A DNA stretch of 64,000 nt from positions 29,663,845-29,727,844 of the forward strand of contig NC_044976.1 of NCBI RefSeq assembly GCF_008728515.1, read 5' to 3'. A program made the position numbers and the translations under genes. The DNA is from Papio anubis (lineage: Eukaryota > Chordata > Mammalia > Primates > Cercopithecidae). The notes beneath the pieces were generated by a model that was not told the DNA's origin, did no database searches, and worked only from the letters and a program-made list of their open reading frames with translations. Shown here one piece after another: positions 46,980 through 57,660 of the stretch (position 1 is the first letter of the stretch; each line of letters begins with the position of its first letter).

Positions 46980-47033
46980 TCATGCCTCTTTCTCATAAGT
47001 GCGAGTGCAAACTGCAGTGCCGTGGGTGAGTGT
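46980..47033 (-). CDS. FABP3: FABP3 coding exon 4 (residues 117-133 and stop)
   Basis: After acceptor 'tttccttccag' on the minus strand the frame gives TLTHGTAVCTRTYEKEA and then TGA. Arg 127 and Tyr 129 in TRTYEKEA are the conserved pair that holds the fatty-acid carboxylate, and both are intact. With the other three exons the coding length is 402 bases, 133 residues plus stop, the exact family length. The open frame has no break, so the gene should be functional. Confidence 0.97.
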   Translation of the reverse strand, partial: TLTHGTAVCTRTYEKEA

Positions 47034-47109
47034 CTGGAAGGAAAGACAGAGTGAGATGGGGGGTGGAGCCAGGAAGGCCATTGCCAGCATTCTACCCTCC
47101 CTTCCTCCT

Positions 47110-47305
47110 GATAATTGTCACTTGAGTACCTACTATGTGCCGGTTGTACGTGTGTGTGTGTGTGTGTGTGTGTGTATAAATTTTTTTTCTGATAATGTAC
47201 AGCAAATCCTTAAGATAGGCATTGTAATTGTTATTTTAGAGACTTGGAAAAAACGAGCCTTTAGAGAGGAAGTAATTTGGTCAAGATCCTGAGTGTTTCT
47301 CCTTC
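47110..47305 (-). mobile_element. MIR with GT expansion
   Basis: 'gagtacctactatgtgccgg', GT run 47151-47175, then 'agataggcattgtaattgtt' and 'gaagtaatttggtcaagatc'. Confidence 0.6.
47151..47175. repeat. (GT)n microsatellite
   Basis: About 12 GT units inside a MIR. Confidence 0.95.
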
Positions 47306-48084
47306 CCTTATACCATTTGGCTTCCTTCATCCTTAGTGTCTAAGATGGTGCCTGGCTTATAGTCAACAAATAGGAAAAATATCCAGAGACTCAGGAAAGG
47401 ACCGTATTTGGCTACCAACTCCAATCCTTCCCTAACTTAGAGTAGTGCCAGGGCCAGAGCCCTGTACCTCCCACTGTCCAGTCTGGCATCATAGAGCCAG
47501 ACCCATGGCCTCACCATAGTTCAGTTGCCCCCTGAGAATTTGGTCCTGCATATCACATCCCCACCAAAACCAGGCACCTCATTCCAAACTTCAAGGGGAC
47601 CCCTGTCCCATGTGAGTGCAAGAATGCAGTTAAGAGGTTATGCTGACCCAAGAAGGTATGCAGTGAAGATGCCTAGGTGAAAAACCTGAGGCCCTGCAGT
47701 TAGGCAGAATCTACAGTTGGCTGTTCTCCCCAGGTCTGGGGGGAATTCCGTCAAGGCTTGAACAGATCTGCCAGCCTGGCTGTGGTACTTCCTACCCAGG
47801 CAGTAGTGAAGTAGTTGCAGTAGGCCAGACATAGAAAGCATGAAAATGGGGTAGGACTAGAATGGGGAAGAAAGGACTGTACTGTCATTCAGTTTCCCCA
47901 CCAGTCACGAGCCTGTCCCTGCAAGTGACAATGCAGTCCTAGGGAGGAGAGGAAAGGGAATGCTGAGATAGGCAATGGGAGCCCCTCCTAGAGGGCCTGG
48001 GATCAGGTTTGGCCCTGTTTTCTACTTCTTCCTGAGGCGAGTCAAGGTAGAAACACAGGAAGAGCAAACAAAGGACATGGAGCA

Positions 48085-48275
48085 CGTGCTGTGTTCCTCA
48101 ATCAGTGATGCTTTGTGCTGTGCATACACTGTCTCTTACAGGCTTCCAGCAGCCCTACAAGGTTGGTATTATACCCATTTTACAGTTGCACTTGGAGAAG
48201 GTGATTTGCCCACAGTCATGTAGCCTATAAGGTAAGATTTGAGTCCCAGCCAGTGTGAGTCCAAAACCACTACAC
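48085..48275 (-). mobile_element. MIR
   Basis: 'cattttacagttgcacttgg', 'gatttgcccacagtcatgta', 'ggtaagatttgagtccca'. Confidence 0.65.
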
Positions 48276-48431
48276 AGAAAATTCCCACCTTATACCACCC
48301 TGACCCTGCAACCACTCTCTTGTCCCAGCTTCTATGGCTCTCAGGGGAGGACTTGGCTTTTTAGAACAGGCTTGGCTGAAAGAGTAGTAGTAATAACCAA
48401 TCAGATATGGCTCCAAAGTTGCCCATCTTAC

Positions 48432-48533
48432 CAGTATGAGTTTTCCATCAATTAGCTCCCGCACAAGTGTCGTCTCTTGCCCGTCCCATTTCTGCAGGTG
48501 AATGAGTTTCCCTCCATCCAGTGTCACAATGGA
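48432..48533 (-). CDS. FABP3: FABP3 coding exon 3 (residues 83-116)
   Basis: The acceptor is 'ctttccacag' on the minus strand and the donor is 'gtaaga'. The exon encodes SIVTLDGGKLIHLQKWDGQE, then TTLVRELIDGKLIL. It is 102 bases, the family norm, in phase 0 at both ends. Arg 107 (in VRE) is one of the residues that line the fatty-acid carboxylate site. Ile 93 replaces the Val I remember in human, as in mouse. Confidence 0.97.
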
Positions 48534-50415
48534 CTGTGGAAAGAGAGTATAGGCCTGAGCTGTGATCTTAGTCAGGATTGAGGGGCAGGGTGGGGTCTGG
48601 ACACTGGGGCCCCAGAGGACACAGCCTTTGACCCTGAGGTCAAAGTGATGGTGTGAGGATGAGAGCTCAGGCAATCCACCTCCCAGCTAACCCCGCAGGA
48701 CATCTAGTTCACCTCCAGCCTCTGCTCCACTACTGCCTTGCTAGGGAAGAGGCCTTCAGATACTAGGCAAGTAGGGAGAGGCAGGCAGTATGGTGGAGCC
48801 AGAGAGCCTGGCTCTGAGAGGCACCACAAGCCTTCAAGATAGACAGTTATCTGTACTCTAGGTGATGCCCGCAGCCTAGTCCCCTCAGATACAGGTGAGA
48901 TTTACTAGTCTACCCCTGGGAAAGACTGACTGAGGAGGAGGAATAGTCCTGAGAATCTTTTTCCAGCCTTGTGGTTAGTCTACATAATGTCTAAAAGACC
49001 CTTAGCAATAGGAAGTACTGGATAATTAGACTTCCTGGCCTGTATTCCTACACCTTTTCTTGGTCCATATCATGTAATCTCTTTAGCTGACAAGAGGGCA
49101 GCAACCACAGAGTCCTGTGACTGGATGCCCTTGAAGTGTTCCTTAGCTCTGGGTGCTGCCATACATACATCAGCTGGTTCTCATTTGGCAGCTCTTCCAG
49201 GTCTCTCTTTCCTAGGAGTTTGGGGGCCACAAGGCCAGGCTAAGGGATCCTGATGAGCAAGGTGGTTCAGTAGGAGAATCTGAGAAGGTTCTGTGTATTG
49301 TTTGGGTGATAAGGAGTATGGGGCCTGTCTCTTAGTGTGCTCTTTTTTATCCTTACCTTACTCCTTGTTCTCATTCCCCTAGGTTTTTTTTTTTTTTTTT
49401 TTTTTGCCTACTCAGAGTAGATATTTTTGCCCTAGGCATTCCAGAGGGCTATTGTGTTTAATTGGGGTTCTTGCCCCTTGAGAAAGTAGGCAAGTCCAAG
49501 GAGGCAGGGGCATGTGGTGGGGCAGCCACCTTTATCCCAAGTAGACTGCCATCTTTGGGCACCATCCCCAGCTGTGCTTTCTGGGGACAGCTATGAGGAA
49601 GAGGAAATAGCTGATGGGGCTGAATGATAGTGTCATGATAGAACACTGCTATAGGGACACCCTATAGAGATCAAAGCCCCTAAGTTCTCTCACTCCCGTG
49701 CCTGGCCTGGAAGGCTGAGGCAAGCTGCCAAGACAGTCACTGCAGGGTGACAGAACCCTGGGAGAGGGGGCTAAGGTTTGGTGGAAAGACACTGCAAACA
49801 CATTCATGACAAGGTGAATGCCCTATCATGGAACATAGCTCTTCCTGCCTGTCCGCTGGCAACATCGGAATTAGTCTGTCAGGGTCATTGGCCATGTCTG
49901 AGAATTAGAAGTTGAAGCGGCATCTGAGTAGGTGGCTTCTTGTTCCTGGCTGCCTTTTTTGCTGCTGGAGGCCACAATGACCTCACTCAGTGGAGGGCCC
50001 TGACTTCTGGGCATCATTCCTAAAGCACTTCAGGTCACAGCCATGGCCACATAACTCCGCCATCTATGGAAGGGGAAAGAAACCTAGAGCTACTGCATAC
50101 CTTGCACAGGGTCACCCAGCTGGAGCTGGAGTAGATACTGAGGTCAGAAGAACATCCTGGCTCTGTGCTGCCCATTCTGAGGCAGACAATAGATGAATCC
50201 CAAGAAGGGAGGGAAGAAAACAAGAGGACAGAACTGACATGTATTTAGCAGCAGTGGCATTCCAGCACTACACAGGCTTTATGAACCTTGTTTCATTTAA
50301 ATTCCCCATGATAGTCTGCCCCTCAGGGTGCAATACGAGGGAGCCAAGACTACCAGCCTATTCTCTTTTAGAGTCTCAGCACTCTTCATTCCCAACCCCT
50401 GTTTCCCTGACTTAC
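48534..50415 (-). other. FABP3: FABP3 intron 2
   Basis: Almost free of recent repeats: no Alu in 1.9 kb, only a T-run at 49385-49405. That contrasts with the flanking DNA and may reflect regulatory constraint. Nothing specific is recognised in it. Confidence 0.9.
49385..49405. repeat. T-run without an Alu body
   Basis: About 21 T following 'cccctagg'; no Alu sequence is attached. Confidence 0.9.
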
Positions 50416-50588
50416 CTTGACCTTCCTGTCATCTGCTGTTGTCTCATCAAACTCCACCCCCAGCTTGAAGTTGATCTCTGTGTTCTTGAAGGTGCTGTGT
50501 GTTTTTAGGGTGAGAATGTCCCCATTCTTTTCGATGATCGTGGTAGGCTTGGTCATGTTGGCCACCTGCCTGGTAGCAAAACCCACTC
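50416..50588 (-). CDS. FABP3: FABP3 coding exon 2 (residues 25-82)
   Basis: The minus-strand acceptor 'taccctcag' leads into GVGFATRQVANMTKPTTIIE, then KNGDILTLKTHSTFKNTEIN and FKLGVEFDETTADDRKVK. The donor is 'gtaagt'. The exon is 173 bases, the standard second-exon size of FABP genes, and covers the second lid helix and beta strands B to E. Compared with human from memory, residue 34 is Asn instead of Ser and residue 63 is Asn instead of Ser; the second is also the mouse state. The plus-strand frames here are mirror images. Confidence 0.97.
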
Positions 50589-50724
50589 CTGAGGGTAGGG
50601 GGAAGATTGTGAGTATATGAGCTCGGGTAGAGAAGCAGTGTACAAGAAACTCAATGCATAACTCTCAGGCCTGGGTATGGGGAAGTGGAGGACTGTATCT
50701 TTCAAAGCCTTTGCATGGGAATTT

Positions 50725-50850
50725 TAAAATTCAGTCTTGCCCTTCGTTCTGTTTGGTGAACACAGATTACTGATCCCATTAGACAGATGAGATACTTAAG
50801 GAACAGCGGTGCCATAGCAAGTCAGTGGCAGAGCTGGGATTAGAATAAGT
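50725..50850 (-). mobile_element. MIR
   Basis: 'cattagacagatgagatact', 'catagcaagtcagtggcaga', 'gctgggattagaataagtt'. Confidence 0.6.
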
Positions 50851-50860
50851 TACTATTGGG

Positions 50861-51156
50861 CTGAGCGTGGTGGCTCACGCCTGTAATCACAACACTTTGG
50901 GAAGCCAAGGCAGGTGAATCACATGAGGCCAGGAGTTCAAGACCAGTCTGGCCAATATGGTGAAACCCTGTCTCTACTGAAAATGCAAAAAATTAGCCAG
51001 ATGTGGTGGTATGTGCCTGTAATTCCAGCTACTCAGGGGGTTGAGGCTGAGAACTGCGTGAACCTAGGAGGTGGAGGTTGCAGTGAGTCGAGATTGTGCC
51101 ACTGCACTCCAGCCTGGCCGACAGAGTGAGACTCCATCTCAAAAAAAAAAAAAAAA
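50861..51156 (+). mobile_element. Alu in FABP3 intron 1
   Basis: 'gggctgagcgtggtggctca' to the A tail; similar flanks AAGTTACTAT and AAGTACTAT. Confidence 0.92.
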
Positions 51157-51164
51157 GTACTATG

Positions 51165-51340
51165 AACTTTTTGTGTAGTAAGAACTGTACATGTTATCTC
51201 ATTTAGTTCTTCCTGTTCCTCTGAAGACTATTTCCACGTTACAGATGCAAAAAGAGAGGTAAAGCCCAGGGTCACAAATCTGATATTGAAGCCCAGAATT
51301 GTCTGACTCCAGAGCTTGCTTAAGTGCTCAGCTATACTAC
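51165..51340 (-). mobile_element. MIR
   Basis: 'acatgttatctcatttagtt', 'tacagatgcaaaaagagagg', 'agcttgcttaagtgctcag'. Confidence 0.6.
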
Positions 51341-51839
51341 CTCCCAAGGCTAGAGCATAAGGCTGAGGAAAGAAGAGAAACGTAGACTTTCCCTTCCAAA
51401 GCCTTAGGCATAAGAGTTTTCCAACTTTGGAAGTTTTTATCCTGAAACTAAGAAGCGTTAGTGCTCTTGTCCCTTATATATGGCAACCCATCATTTTCAA
51501 AGCCTGTTATCTATGATCTAGGAGTTAGGTACAAAGGAAGTATTTGTACTATTGTACAGATTGAGGAGGAGCCTAAAGCGGTAGCAACAATGAGTTAGAC
51601 TCAAACCCGTCTCCTGACTCCCTGTCTAAGGCTCTACGGAGACTCTTCCTGACCCAAGCATGGCTTCCTTGGGTACTGGGCAAAGTCCTAAGTGCCCTGC
51701 AAGCAAGTAAAGAACAAAGAACTAATCATGACTGCCCCCTCTCCCCACAGCAGTTTACGCTGAGCTGTCCTCCAAGGCAGAGGTGAGGCAGGAGGCAGCC
51801 CAGTGTAGTGAAGTGGTGTGTGTAAAGTCTCCAAATGTA

Positions 51840-52035
51840 CCTGGCTACATAGTGCTTGCTGGAAGCTAGGTACTCTGCACATGCCCTACATGGGTTTTAC
51901 TTAATGCTTGTAACAGCCCAGAAGCGTAGATTATCCCCAATTTACAATGAAGAGAGTGAAGTGTCTTGTCTAAATTCAAACAGAATAAACTGACATAGAT
52001 TTGAAACTAGGCTCCAGAACTGTTGACTGTTTTCA
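51840..52035 (-). mobile_element. MIR
   Basis: 'tagattatccccaatttaca', 'gaagtgtcttgtctaaattc' in antisense MIR order. Confidence 0.6.
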
Positions 52036-53048
52036 CTGGGCGACTCTGCCCAGCACATACTCAATCCAGGCCACCAGTTGTGCCTGTGGTCACTGGTACT
52101 AGACGGGACCTCTTTGCCCCTTGAGAGCCCTAGGTCTATAGCAGGAGGGGCAGGGGCTGCCTCTGCCATTATGCTATCAGCCCACCTTTGTTTGGCCAAT
52201 GAGGAACTTGGCCTTGCCCCTTGGTATCAGGATGAGTCAGGCCAATCACACTCCCCTGCATAGAGCAGGACCTTGTCACGGCACTGGGAGCTCTGTTCAC
52301 TTAGGACCTACCCAGAGGTATGGAGTGTTTGAAAAGGAAACCACTGCGGTATGAGTGAGGGTCTGAACCAAGAGAAACTAAGAATATTGAGCTGACAGAA
52401 TTTAGGAGACTCAGGGAGATCTGGGTTCTACTTAGAAATGAAGCCAGCACTATTTACTGAGAGCTGAGGAGGGTATTTTCCCAGGCTTTCCATTCCTACG
52501 ATAAGAATGCAGGCTGCCTTAACATAAGCTTCTGAAAGGTAACAGGACTTCAGGGAGACCAGCCTGCCTACCCAACTTGAGGCAGAATAAGAGAACAAGA
52601 ATGGTAAAGTTGTTGCAGCTCAGTTCAAGGACTCAGCTCTGGCCCAGCTTTAGAAGGAGGAACTAAATCTGGTCATTCCAACTTCCCAGTAGCTGCTGGG
52701 CTGTGTTCGTGGGGGTTGGGGGGTGGTCCTCTAAGAATGACTGCCTACCTGGAATTACTGGGCATAGCGCCCAGGATAGGGTAGGGGCTGTTGAGAGCTT
52801 TGACCTCTCCATCTAAGCCCAAAGCAGTAGAAGAAGGGCTGAGGTCAATAATTAGCTAGGCAGTTCCTACTTTTCCCACTCCCAGGGCCTGTAGGGTAGT
52901 GGGAAGAGCTCTGAGTTACAGATCTAGAAACCTTAGGTTTTCATATTGGCTCTGCTGTGGAATTGTTATACATTTCTACTCTCCTGGTTTCAGTTTCCCT
53001 GCTGAACTAGATAGTATGGGAATCTCCAAATTCCTCACCTGTAAGATT

Positions 53049-53341
53049 CTTTTTTTTTTTTTTTGAGACGGAGTCTCACTTGTCGCCCAGGCTGGAGTGC
53101 AGTGGCCGATCTCAGTCACTGCAGCCTCACCCAGGTTTACGCCATTCTTCCTCTGCCTCAGCCCCGAAAGTAACTGGGACTACAGGTGGCTCACACCTCA
53201 CCGGCTAGTTTTTGTATTTTATGTAGGACGGGTTTCACCATATTAGCCAGGATGGTCTCACTTCCTTGACCTCTACGGATCCGGCCTGCCTCTCGGCTCC
53301 CTCCCTAGTGCTGATTACAGGCTTGAGCCACCGCGCCTGGC
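53049..53341 (-). mobile_element. AluY, Old World monkey type, with many small indels
   Basis: It has young features ('ggctagtttttgta', 'acaggcttgagccaccgcgc') but many one- to three-base gains and losses, e.g. 'ctcacttgtcgccc', 'gtggccgatctcagtcact', 'atgtaggacgggtttcacc'. Confidence 0.88.
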
Positions 53342-54207
53342 CATGATTCTTTGAATCCTTATTCTTCTCCATCCCAACACCACAGCAGTTTTCCACATCC
53401 TCCTAAACCAGTGACCCTCCCTCCCAGGTCTTGACCTTGCTCTGGGACCCTCTACTGCACATCAGAAGTCCAATGGCTTTCTCTGCCTACCCCTTGCACA
53501 GGTGGGTGAGCTTTGGGTTGCAGGAAAGGCCCAGCTGATGATGGGCCTCTTGCCCCACCCTACCCCAAGGCTCGCAGACCGTGATTAAGGCCTGGTTACA
53601 TAGACTGCAGGACAAGGTCAGACTGGCTGGTGAGACAAGAGGGCATTCTTCTACAAGAATTCTTTCCCCTAATCCAACATGGAGAGATGGGGATTGCTGC
53701 TTACTGCAGGTTCCTGTCTTATGTCCTTCTCATATCTGATTCACTGATCCACGGTTTTCCCCACTAATCTTTTTCCTCCTAGGTATTTCCTACTTGTTTA
53801 AGGTCATAGTACACTCCCTAGCTGCCCCATTCCCTTTCTGGGTTCAGTCTCCTCCAATTTCTAAACTACCCATGCCCGTGTTCTTTTTCTCCCCTGGCTA
53901 GACTCCCCTTCCTGTGATCAGTGTTCTTTTTCCAAACCCTCCTCCTTCCTCCAATTCATATATCCCTCTTCCTGGAAAGAGCCTCCCACACAGCTGCCTC
54001 CTTCCTCCCCCTCCCTACCGTGGTCTCTAACCAGATTTGGACCACCAAAGCCCCCTCCCTACAGGCCCTATCTGCCCTAGCCCAGGCTGCCATCTCCGCG
54101 CTCCCCTATTCCCCAGTCTTAACCAGGAGGGATGCAGCAGGAGTGCTGCATGGGGCTAGGCACGCTACCAGCCCAAGCCAGCATCCTGAGCCCCGCGGCT
54201 TGCTCAC

Positions 54208-54280
54208 CGATTGACTTCATGTAGTCATCGAAATTCTTGCTGTCCACTAGCTTCCAGGTGCCCAAGAAAGCGTCCACCAT
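54208..54280 (-). CDS. FABP3: FABP3 coding exon 1 (heart fatty acid-binding protein, residues 1-25)
   Basis: Read on the minus strand, the ATG at 54280-54278 opens MVDAFLGTWKLVDSKNFDDY, then MKSIG. The donor is 'gtgagc'. GTWKLVDSKNFDDYM is the cytosolic FABP family signature: first beta strand and start of the helix-turn-helix lid. The exon has 73 coding bases, 24 codons plus one base, as expected for this family. FABP3 is a small cytoplasmic beta-barrel that carries long-chain fatty acids in heart and skeletal muscle towards mitochondrial oxidation. Codon 24 is ATC (Ile), where I recall Leu in human and mouse. The start is secure: a TATA box lies about 85 bases upstream and the family always begins here. 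Confidence 0.97.
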
Positions 54281-54342
54281 AGTGATGCTGGGCTAGGCTG
54301 AGAAAAGCTACAAGAGAGAAGGCATGCAAGGGCTCCGACGGC
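54281..54342 (-). other. FABP3: FABP3 5' untranslated region (approximate)
   Basis: Sequence between the predicted transcription start and the ATG. The upstream limit is inferred from the TATA position only. No upstream ATG in a good context is seen. Confidence 0.6.
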
Positions 54343-54364
54343 GGCTCCCTGGCCGGGCTGCCGC

Positions 54365-54372
54365 TTTAAATA
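54365..54372 (-). promoter_or_regulatory. FABP3: FABP3 TATA box (also MEF2-like)
   Basis: Minus strand reads 'gggctatttaaagcgg'; the TATTTAAA core lies 85-92 bases upstream of the ATG. A start about 30 bases downstream would be near 54342, leaving a 5' untranslated region of about 60 bases. The wider CTATTTAAAG resembles a MEF2 site, which would suit a muscle gene. On the far side are a CACATG E-box (54383-54388) and a GC/KLF-type box, CCCACGCCCC on the plus strand (54400-54409). Confidence 0.8.
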
Positions 54373-54409
54373 GCCCTCGCATCACATGAGGAGACGTGGC
54401 CCACGCCCC

Positions 54410-55454
54410 CAGCTCCCGAAATAGGAAGCCCCAGGCTAGGGCTCACCCAGGAGGGGCTGGTCCGCCCATCCCCCAACCCACCGAGGTGGGTGGGGACCAG
54501 CCAGTGGCGCCCTGCTTGCCTGCGTCAGCGCCAGTGCCTGGCCCCCAAGTCCCCACGCTGGTCTGGCAGGACCTTCTCCCTTTCCTGGCCTCTAGGCACT
54601 CTGGAATCTGAGAAGGCAGCAGCCGGCACCAGCCCGAGAGCTAGGGCGCATGGCATGGATATCTTCCGTCCCCCAGTCCCTCTTTGAGCTTGGGTTCAGA
54701 GCAGAGATGAGACTAGAAAAGGAAAACGCCCTTGGGCTGGTGCCCATGCCGAGAAAAGCTCTGGTTGACTTCTGGCACAGGCATCTCTCCTCGTTTTATA
54801 AGTGAGGAGCCCGAGGCTGAGAGGGGAACTGACAAGGTCTCAAGAAATAGGAGGGGGTGAATGGGGCTCAGATTGCAAGCTTGGTCTAGCGGGCTTCAGA
54901 GCTCGCGCTCTCCCTTCACTCTCACTGCCCGGTGGCGGAGACAATCACCAGGGGCTCGGTCTGCGGCTGAGCTGACCTTGTCCTCCGCCTGTTTTGAGCA
55001 AAAGCCTGACCCTTCGCGCCCCGCCCGCCTCACACGTGCTTGCCCCTCCCTGCGGAATGTCTCCTACTAGCCCTCCTCCCTCCCCACCCTACCCCACACC
55101 ACCATCCAACTCCCCACCCGCCCCTGCAAGTGCTCCGGGCTTTTCCGGTTTCTTCTCACAGCTCCGAGCTTTAGCTCAGGTCGTTCCCAGTTCCCCTCCT
55201 TCAGAAATTCTGCCAATTCGGTCAGCTCTTCAGGGCCCACGGCTGCCTTCCCCACCTGCCGCCCTTTCTTTGACCTGTGCACACTAGCAAGCCGCCTGCA
55301 CTTTTGGGTAATTTGCTGCCTCCTTTTGAGAGCCTGCTGTGCGTGGTTTGTCACTGTATAGTTTACTAAGCACTTTCAGTAAAAATAAGACCCGCCTTGT
55401 ATTGCTCTTTATTGCATGCTGAGGGCTTTAGGTGTATTATTTCATTGAACTTTT
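54410..55454. other. FABP3 upstream GC-rich flank
   Basis: Repeat-free, C-rich DNA with scattered CpG, typical of a proximal promoter flank. Open frames here are short and without protein features. No second promoter is evident. Confidence 0.6.
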
Positions 55455-55623
55455 TATTTTATTATTATTTTTTAGAGACAAGGTCTCTCGCTGTGTCTCC
55501 TAGGCTGGAGTGCTGTGACGCCATCATAGGTCACTGCAGCCTCAAACTCCTGGGCTCAAGGGATCCTCCCACCTTAGCCTCCCCAGTAGCTGGGACTATA
55601 GGCACACGCCACCACACCTGGCC
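55455..55623 (-). mobile_element. Alu monomer
   Basis: Duplication TCATTGAACTTTT at 55442-55454 and 55624-55636. Confidence 0.88.
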
Positions 55624-56429
55624 TCATTGAACTTTTAAAGCAAAATCCATGATGTAGGTGTTACTGTGTTATTTTCTCTTTTTAAAAAGATGAACATGTT
55701 GAAACTCTGAGGAGCTCACTCATTAATTCAGCAGTTAATAAAGCACCTACTTTGTGTCAGGCCCTGCTTTGGAGAGAGACAACAGGGAACAAGACACACA
55801 CCTCTGGGCAGCCAGACACAAAACTAGTGTGGTGGTTCTAAAGGGAATCCTGTCCTGTCCTGACCTGGGGGCCCAATGTAGGCTTCTCGGAGGAAGTGAG
55901 GAATAAATGAGTTTCTGAGGGATGGCAGGAGGCTCTGCACGTCAAGGAGTAGTGCCGAACTGAATTTCAGCCAGCAGCAGCCTGTCCAGGGTGGGCCTGC
56001 AGAAGCCAACACAGGAGCCCTAAGCCTGCCACGTGCGTATAGTATGGCAGGCCCTCCTTCCTGGGACTCTGTTTCTCCATGTGCAAACCCTGCCTCCCTT
56101 CCCTGGACTGTTCTGGGAACAAGGCCAGGGAGGAAGAGCCCTCTCCCCACCCTAAGATCTTGATTCCTTTGGACAGTCTGGTTGCCAGAAGACTCAGAGG
56201 CTTATTTCTGCCAAAGCTATAGGGACAGGCCTCAGGGCTGGGCATGGAACCTTGGTGATCTCACTGTTGGAACAGGTGCCAGGAGAGAAGGAGGGGGAAA
56301 AGATGATTTCTGACTCAAGGTCACAGCCTTCACACACAGGGCCTCCTCTCAAGGACTGTGTGGCCAGGAACCAGAACTGTCTCTTTACGTGGCCCATATA
56401 ATGCAATGATGGAGAGCTGGGGCTGGGCT

Positions 56430-56525
56430 AATGACTGCTGGCAGATCTGCGTTCTGATCTGAAATTTGTTGGGTACTAGCTGTGTGGCCTTGGGCAATTC
56501 ACTTAAGCCACTCTGAGTCTCCAAT
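56430..56525 (+). mobile_element. MIR
   Basis: 'actagctgtgtggccttggg', 'caattcacttaagccactct'. Confidence 0.65.
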
Positions 56526-56526
56526 T

Positions 56527-56831
56527 CTTTTTTTTCTTTCTTTCTTTTTTTTATTTTAAGAAGGAGTCTCATCGCCCAGGCTTAAGTGCAATGACCTGTT
56601 TCAGCTCACTGCAATCTCCACCTCCTGGGTTCAAGTAATTCTCCTGCCTCAGCCTGCCGAGTAGCTGGGATTACAGGCAACTGCCACCAACCCTGGATAA
56701 TATTTGTATTTTTAGTAGAGACGGGGTTTCACCACGTTGGCCAGGCTGGTCTTAAACTCCTGACCTCAGGTGATCTGCCTGCCTCGGCCTCCTAAAGTTC
56801 TGGAATTACAGGTGTGCGCTACCACGCCGGC
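56527..56831 (-). mobile_element. Alu 1 of a tandem run of three
   Basis: Starts 'ttttttctttctttctttt' and ends 'cgctaccacgccggc'; it cuts into the MIR on its left. Confidence 0.9.
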
Positions 56832-56858
56832 TTCAGTTTCATCTTTAAAATGAAGGGA

Positions 56859-57152
56859 TTTTTTTTGGAGATGGAGTCTTGCACTCTGTTGCCCAGGCTG
56901 GAGTGCAATGGCATTATCTCAGCTCGCTGCAACCTCTGCCTCCCGGGTTCAAGTGATTCTTCTGCCTCAGCCTCCCAAGTAGCTGGGACTACAGGCGCGG
57001 GCCACCACGCCTGGCTAATTTTTGTATTTTTAGTAAAGATGGGGTTTCACCGTATTGACCAGGCTGGCCTTGAACTCCTGACCTCAAGTGATCTGCCTGC
57101 CTCGGCCTCCCAAAGTGCTGGGATTACAGGCATGAGCCACTGCGCCCGGCCT
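56859..57152 (-). mobile_element. Alu 2 of the run
   Basis: 'ttttggagatggagtcttgc' to 'gccactgcgcccggcc'. Confidence 0.92.
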
Positions 57153-57450
57153 ATTTATTTATTTGGAGAGAGTCTCACTCTGTCACTCAGGCTGGAGTGC
57201 AATGGCATGATCTCAGCTCATGGCAGCCTTGACCTCCCAGACTCAAGGGATCCTCCCACCTCAGCCTCCTGAGTAGTTAGGACTACAGGCACATGGCTCC
57301 ACACCTGGCTAATTTTTTTTGTGTTTTTTTGGTAGAGACAGGGTTTTGCCATGTTGCCCAGGCTGGTCTTGGACTCCTGGCCTCAAGCAATCTGCTTGCC
57401 TTGGCTTCCAAAGTGCTGAGACTACAGGTGTGAGCCACGACACCTGGCCC
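57153..57450 (-). mobile_element. Alu 3 of the run
   Basis: Directly joined to Alu 2: 'tatttatttatttggagaga' to 'gagccacgacacctggcc'. It is older than its neighbour. Confidence 0.9.
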
Positions 57451-57559
57451 AAGATAATACATTTAAATGCTGAACATGGTTGACTTACTAAAGTTCACTG
57501 CTGCTGCTCCTCTTGCTGCTATTCTTATTGTCTCCAGGGATGGTGCAGACACCTAAGAC

Positions 57560-57660
57560 CTAGTCTGAACTCTGCCACTACCTGCTGAGTTACTTACCCA
57601 AGGCAGATTGCTTTGCTTCTTTAATCCTCAGTTTTCTTATTTCTGGGACAGGATTGGAAA
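57560..57660 (+). mobile_element. MIR
   Basis: 'tgaactctgccactacctg', 'cctcagttttcttatttctg'. Confidence 0.55.

Larger units (their letters stand above)
47034..48431 (-). other. FABP3: FABP3 intron 3
   Basis: Donor 'gtaaga' at its 48431 side and acceptor 'ttccag' at its 47034 side. It holds two MIR pieces and a GT microsatellite, with unique sequence at about 47310-48080. No exon-like signal is seen. Confidence 0.9.
50589..54207 (-). other. FABP3: FABP3 intron 1
   Basis: Contains two Alus (50861-51156 and 53049-53341) and three MIR-like pieces. The rest, at about 52010-53040 and 53345-54200, is unique, with the GC content rising towards exon 1. Confidence 0.9.

Noticed and set aside
56814..57272. 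152-codon open frame
   Set aside because: It runs through two adjacent antisense Alus.
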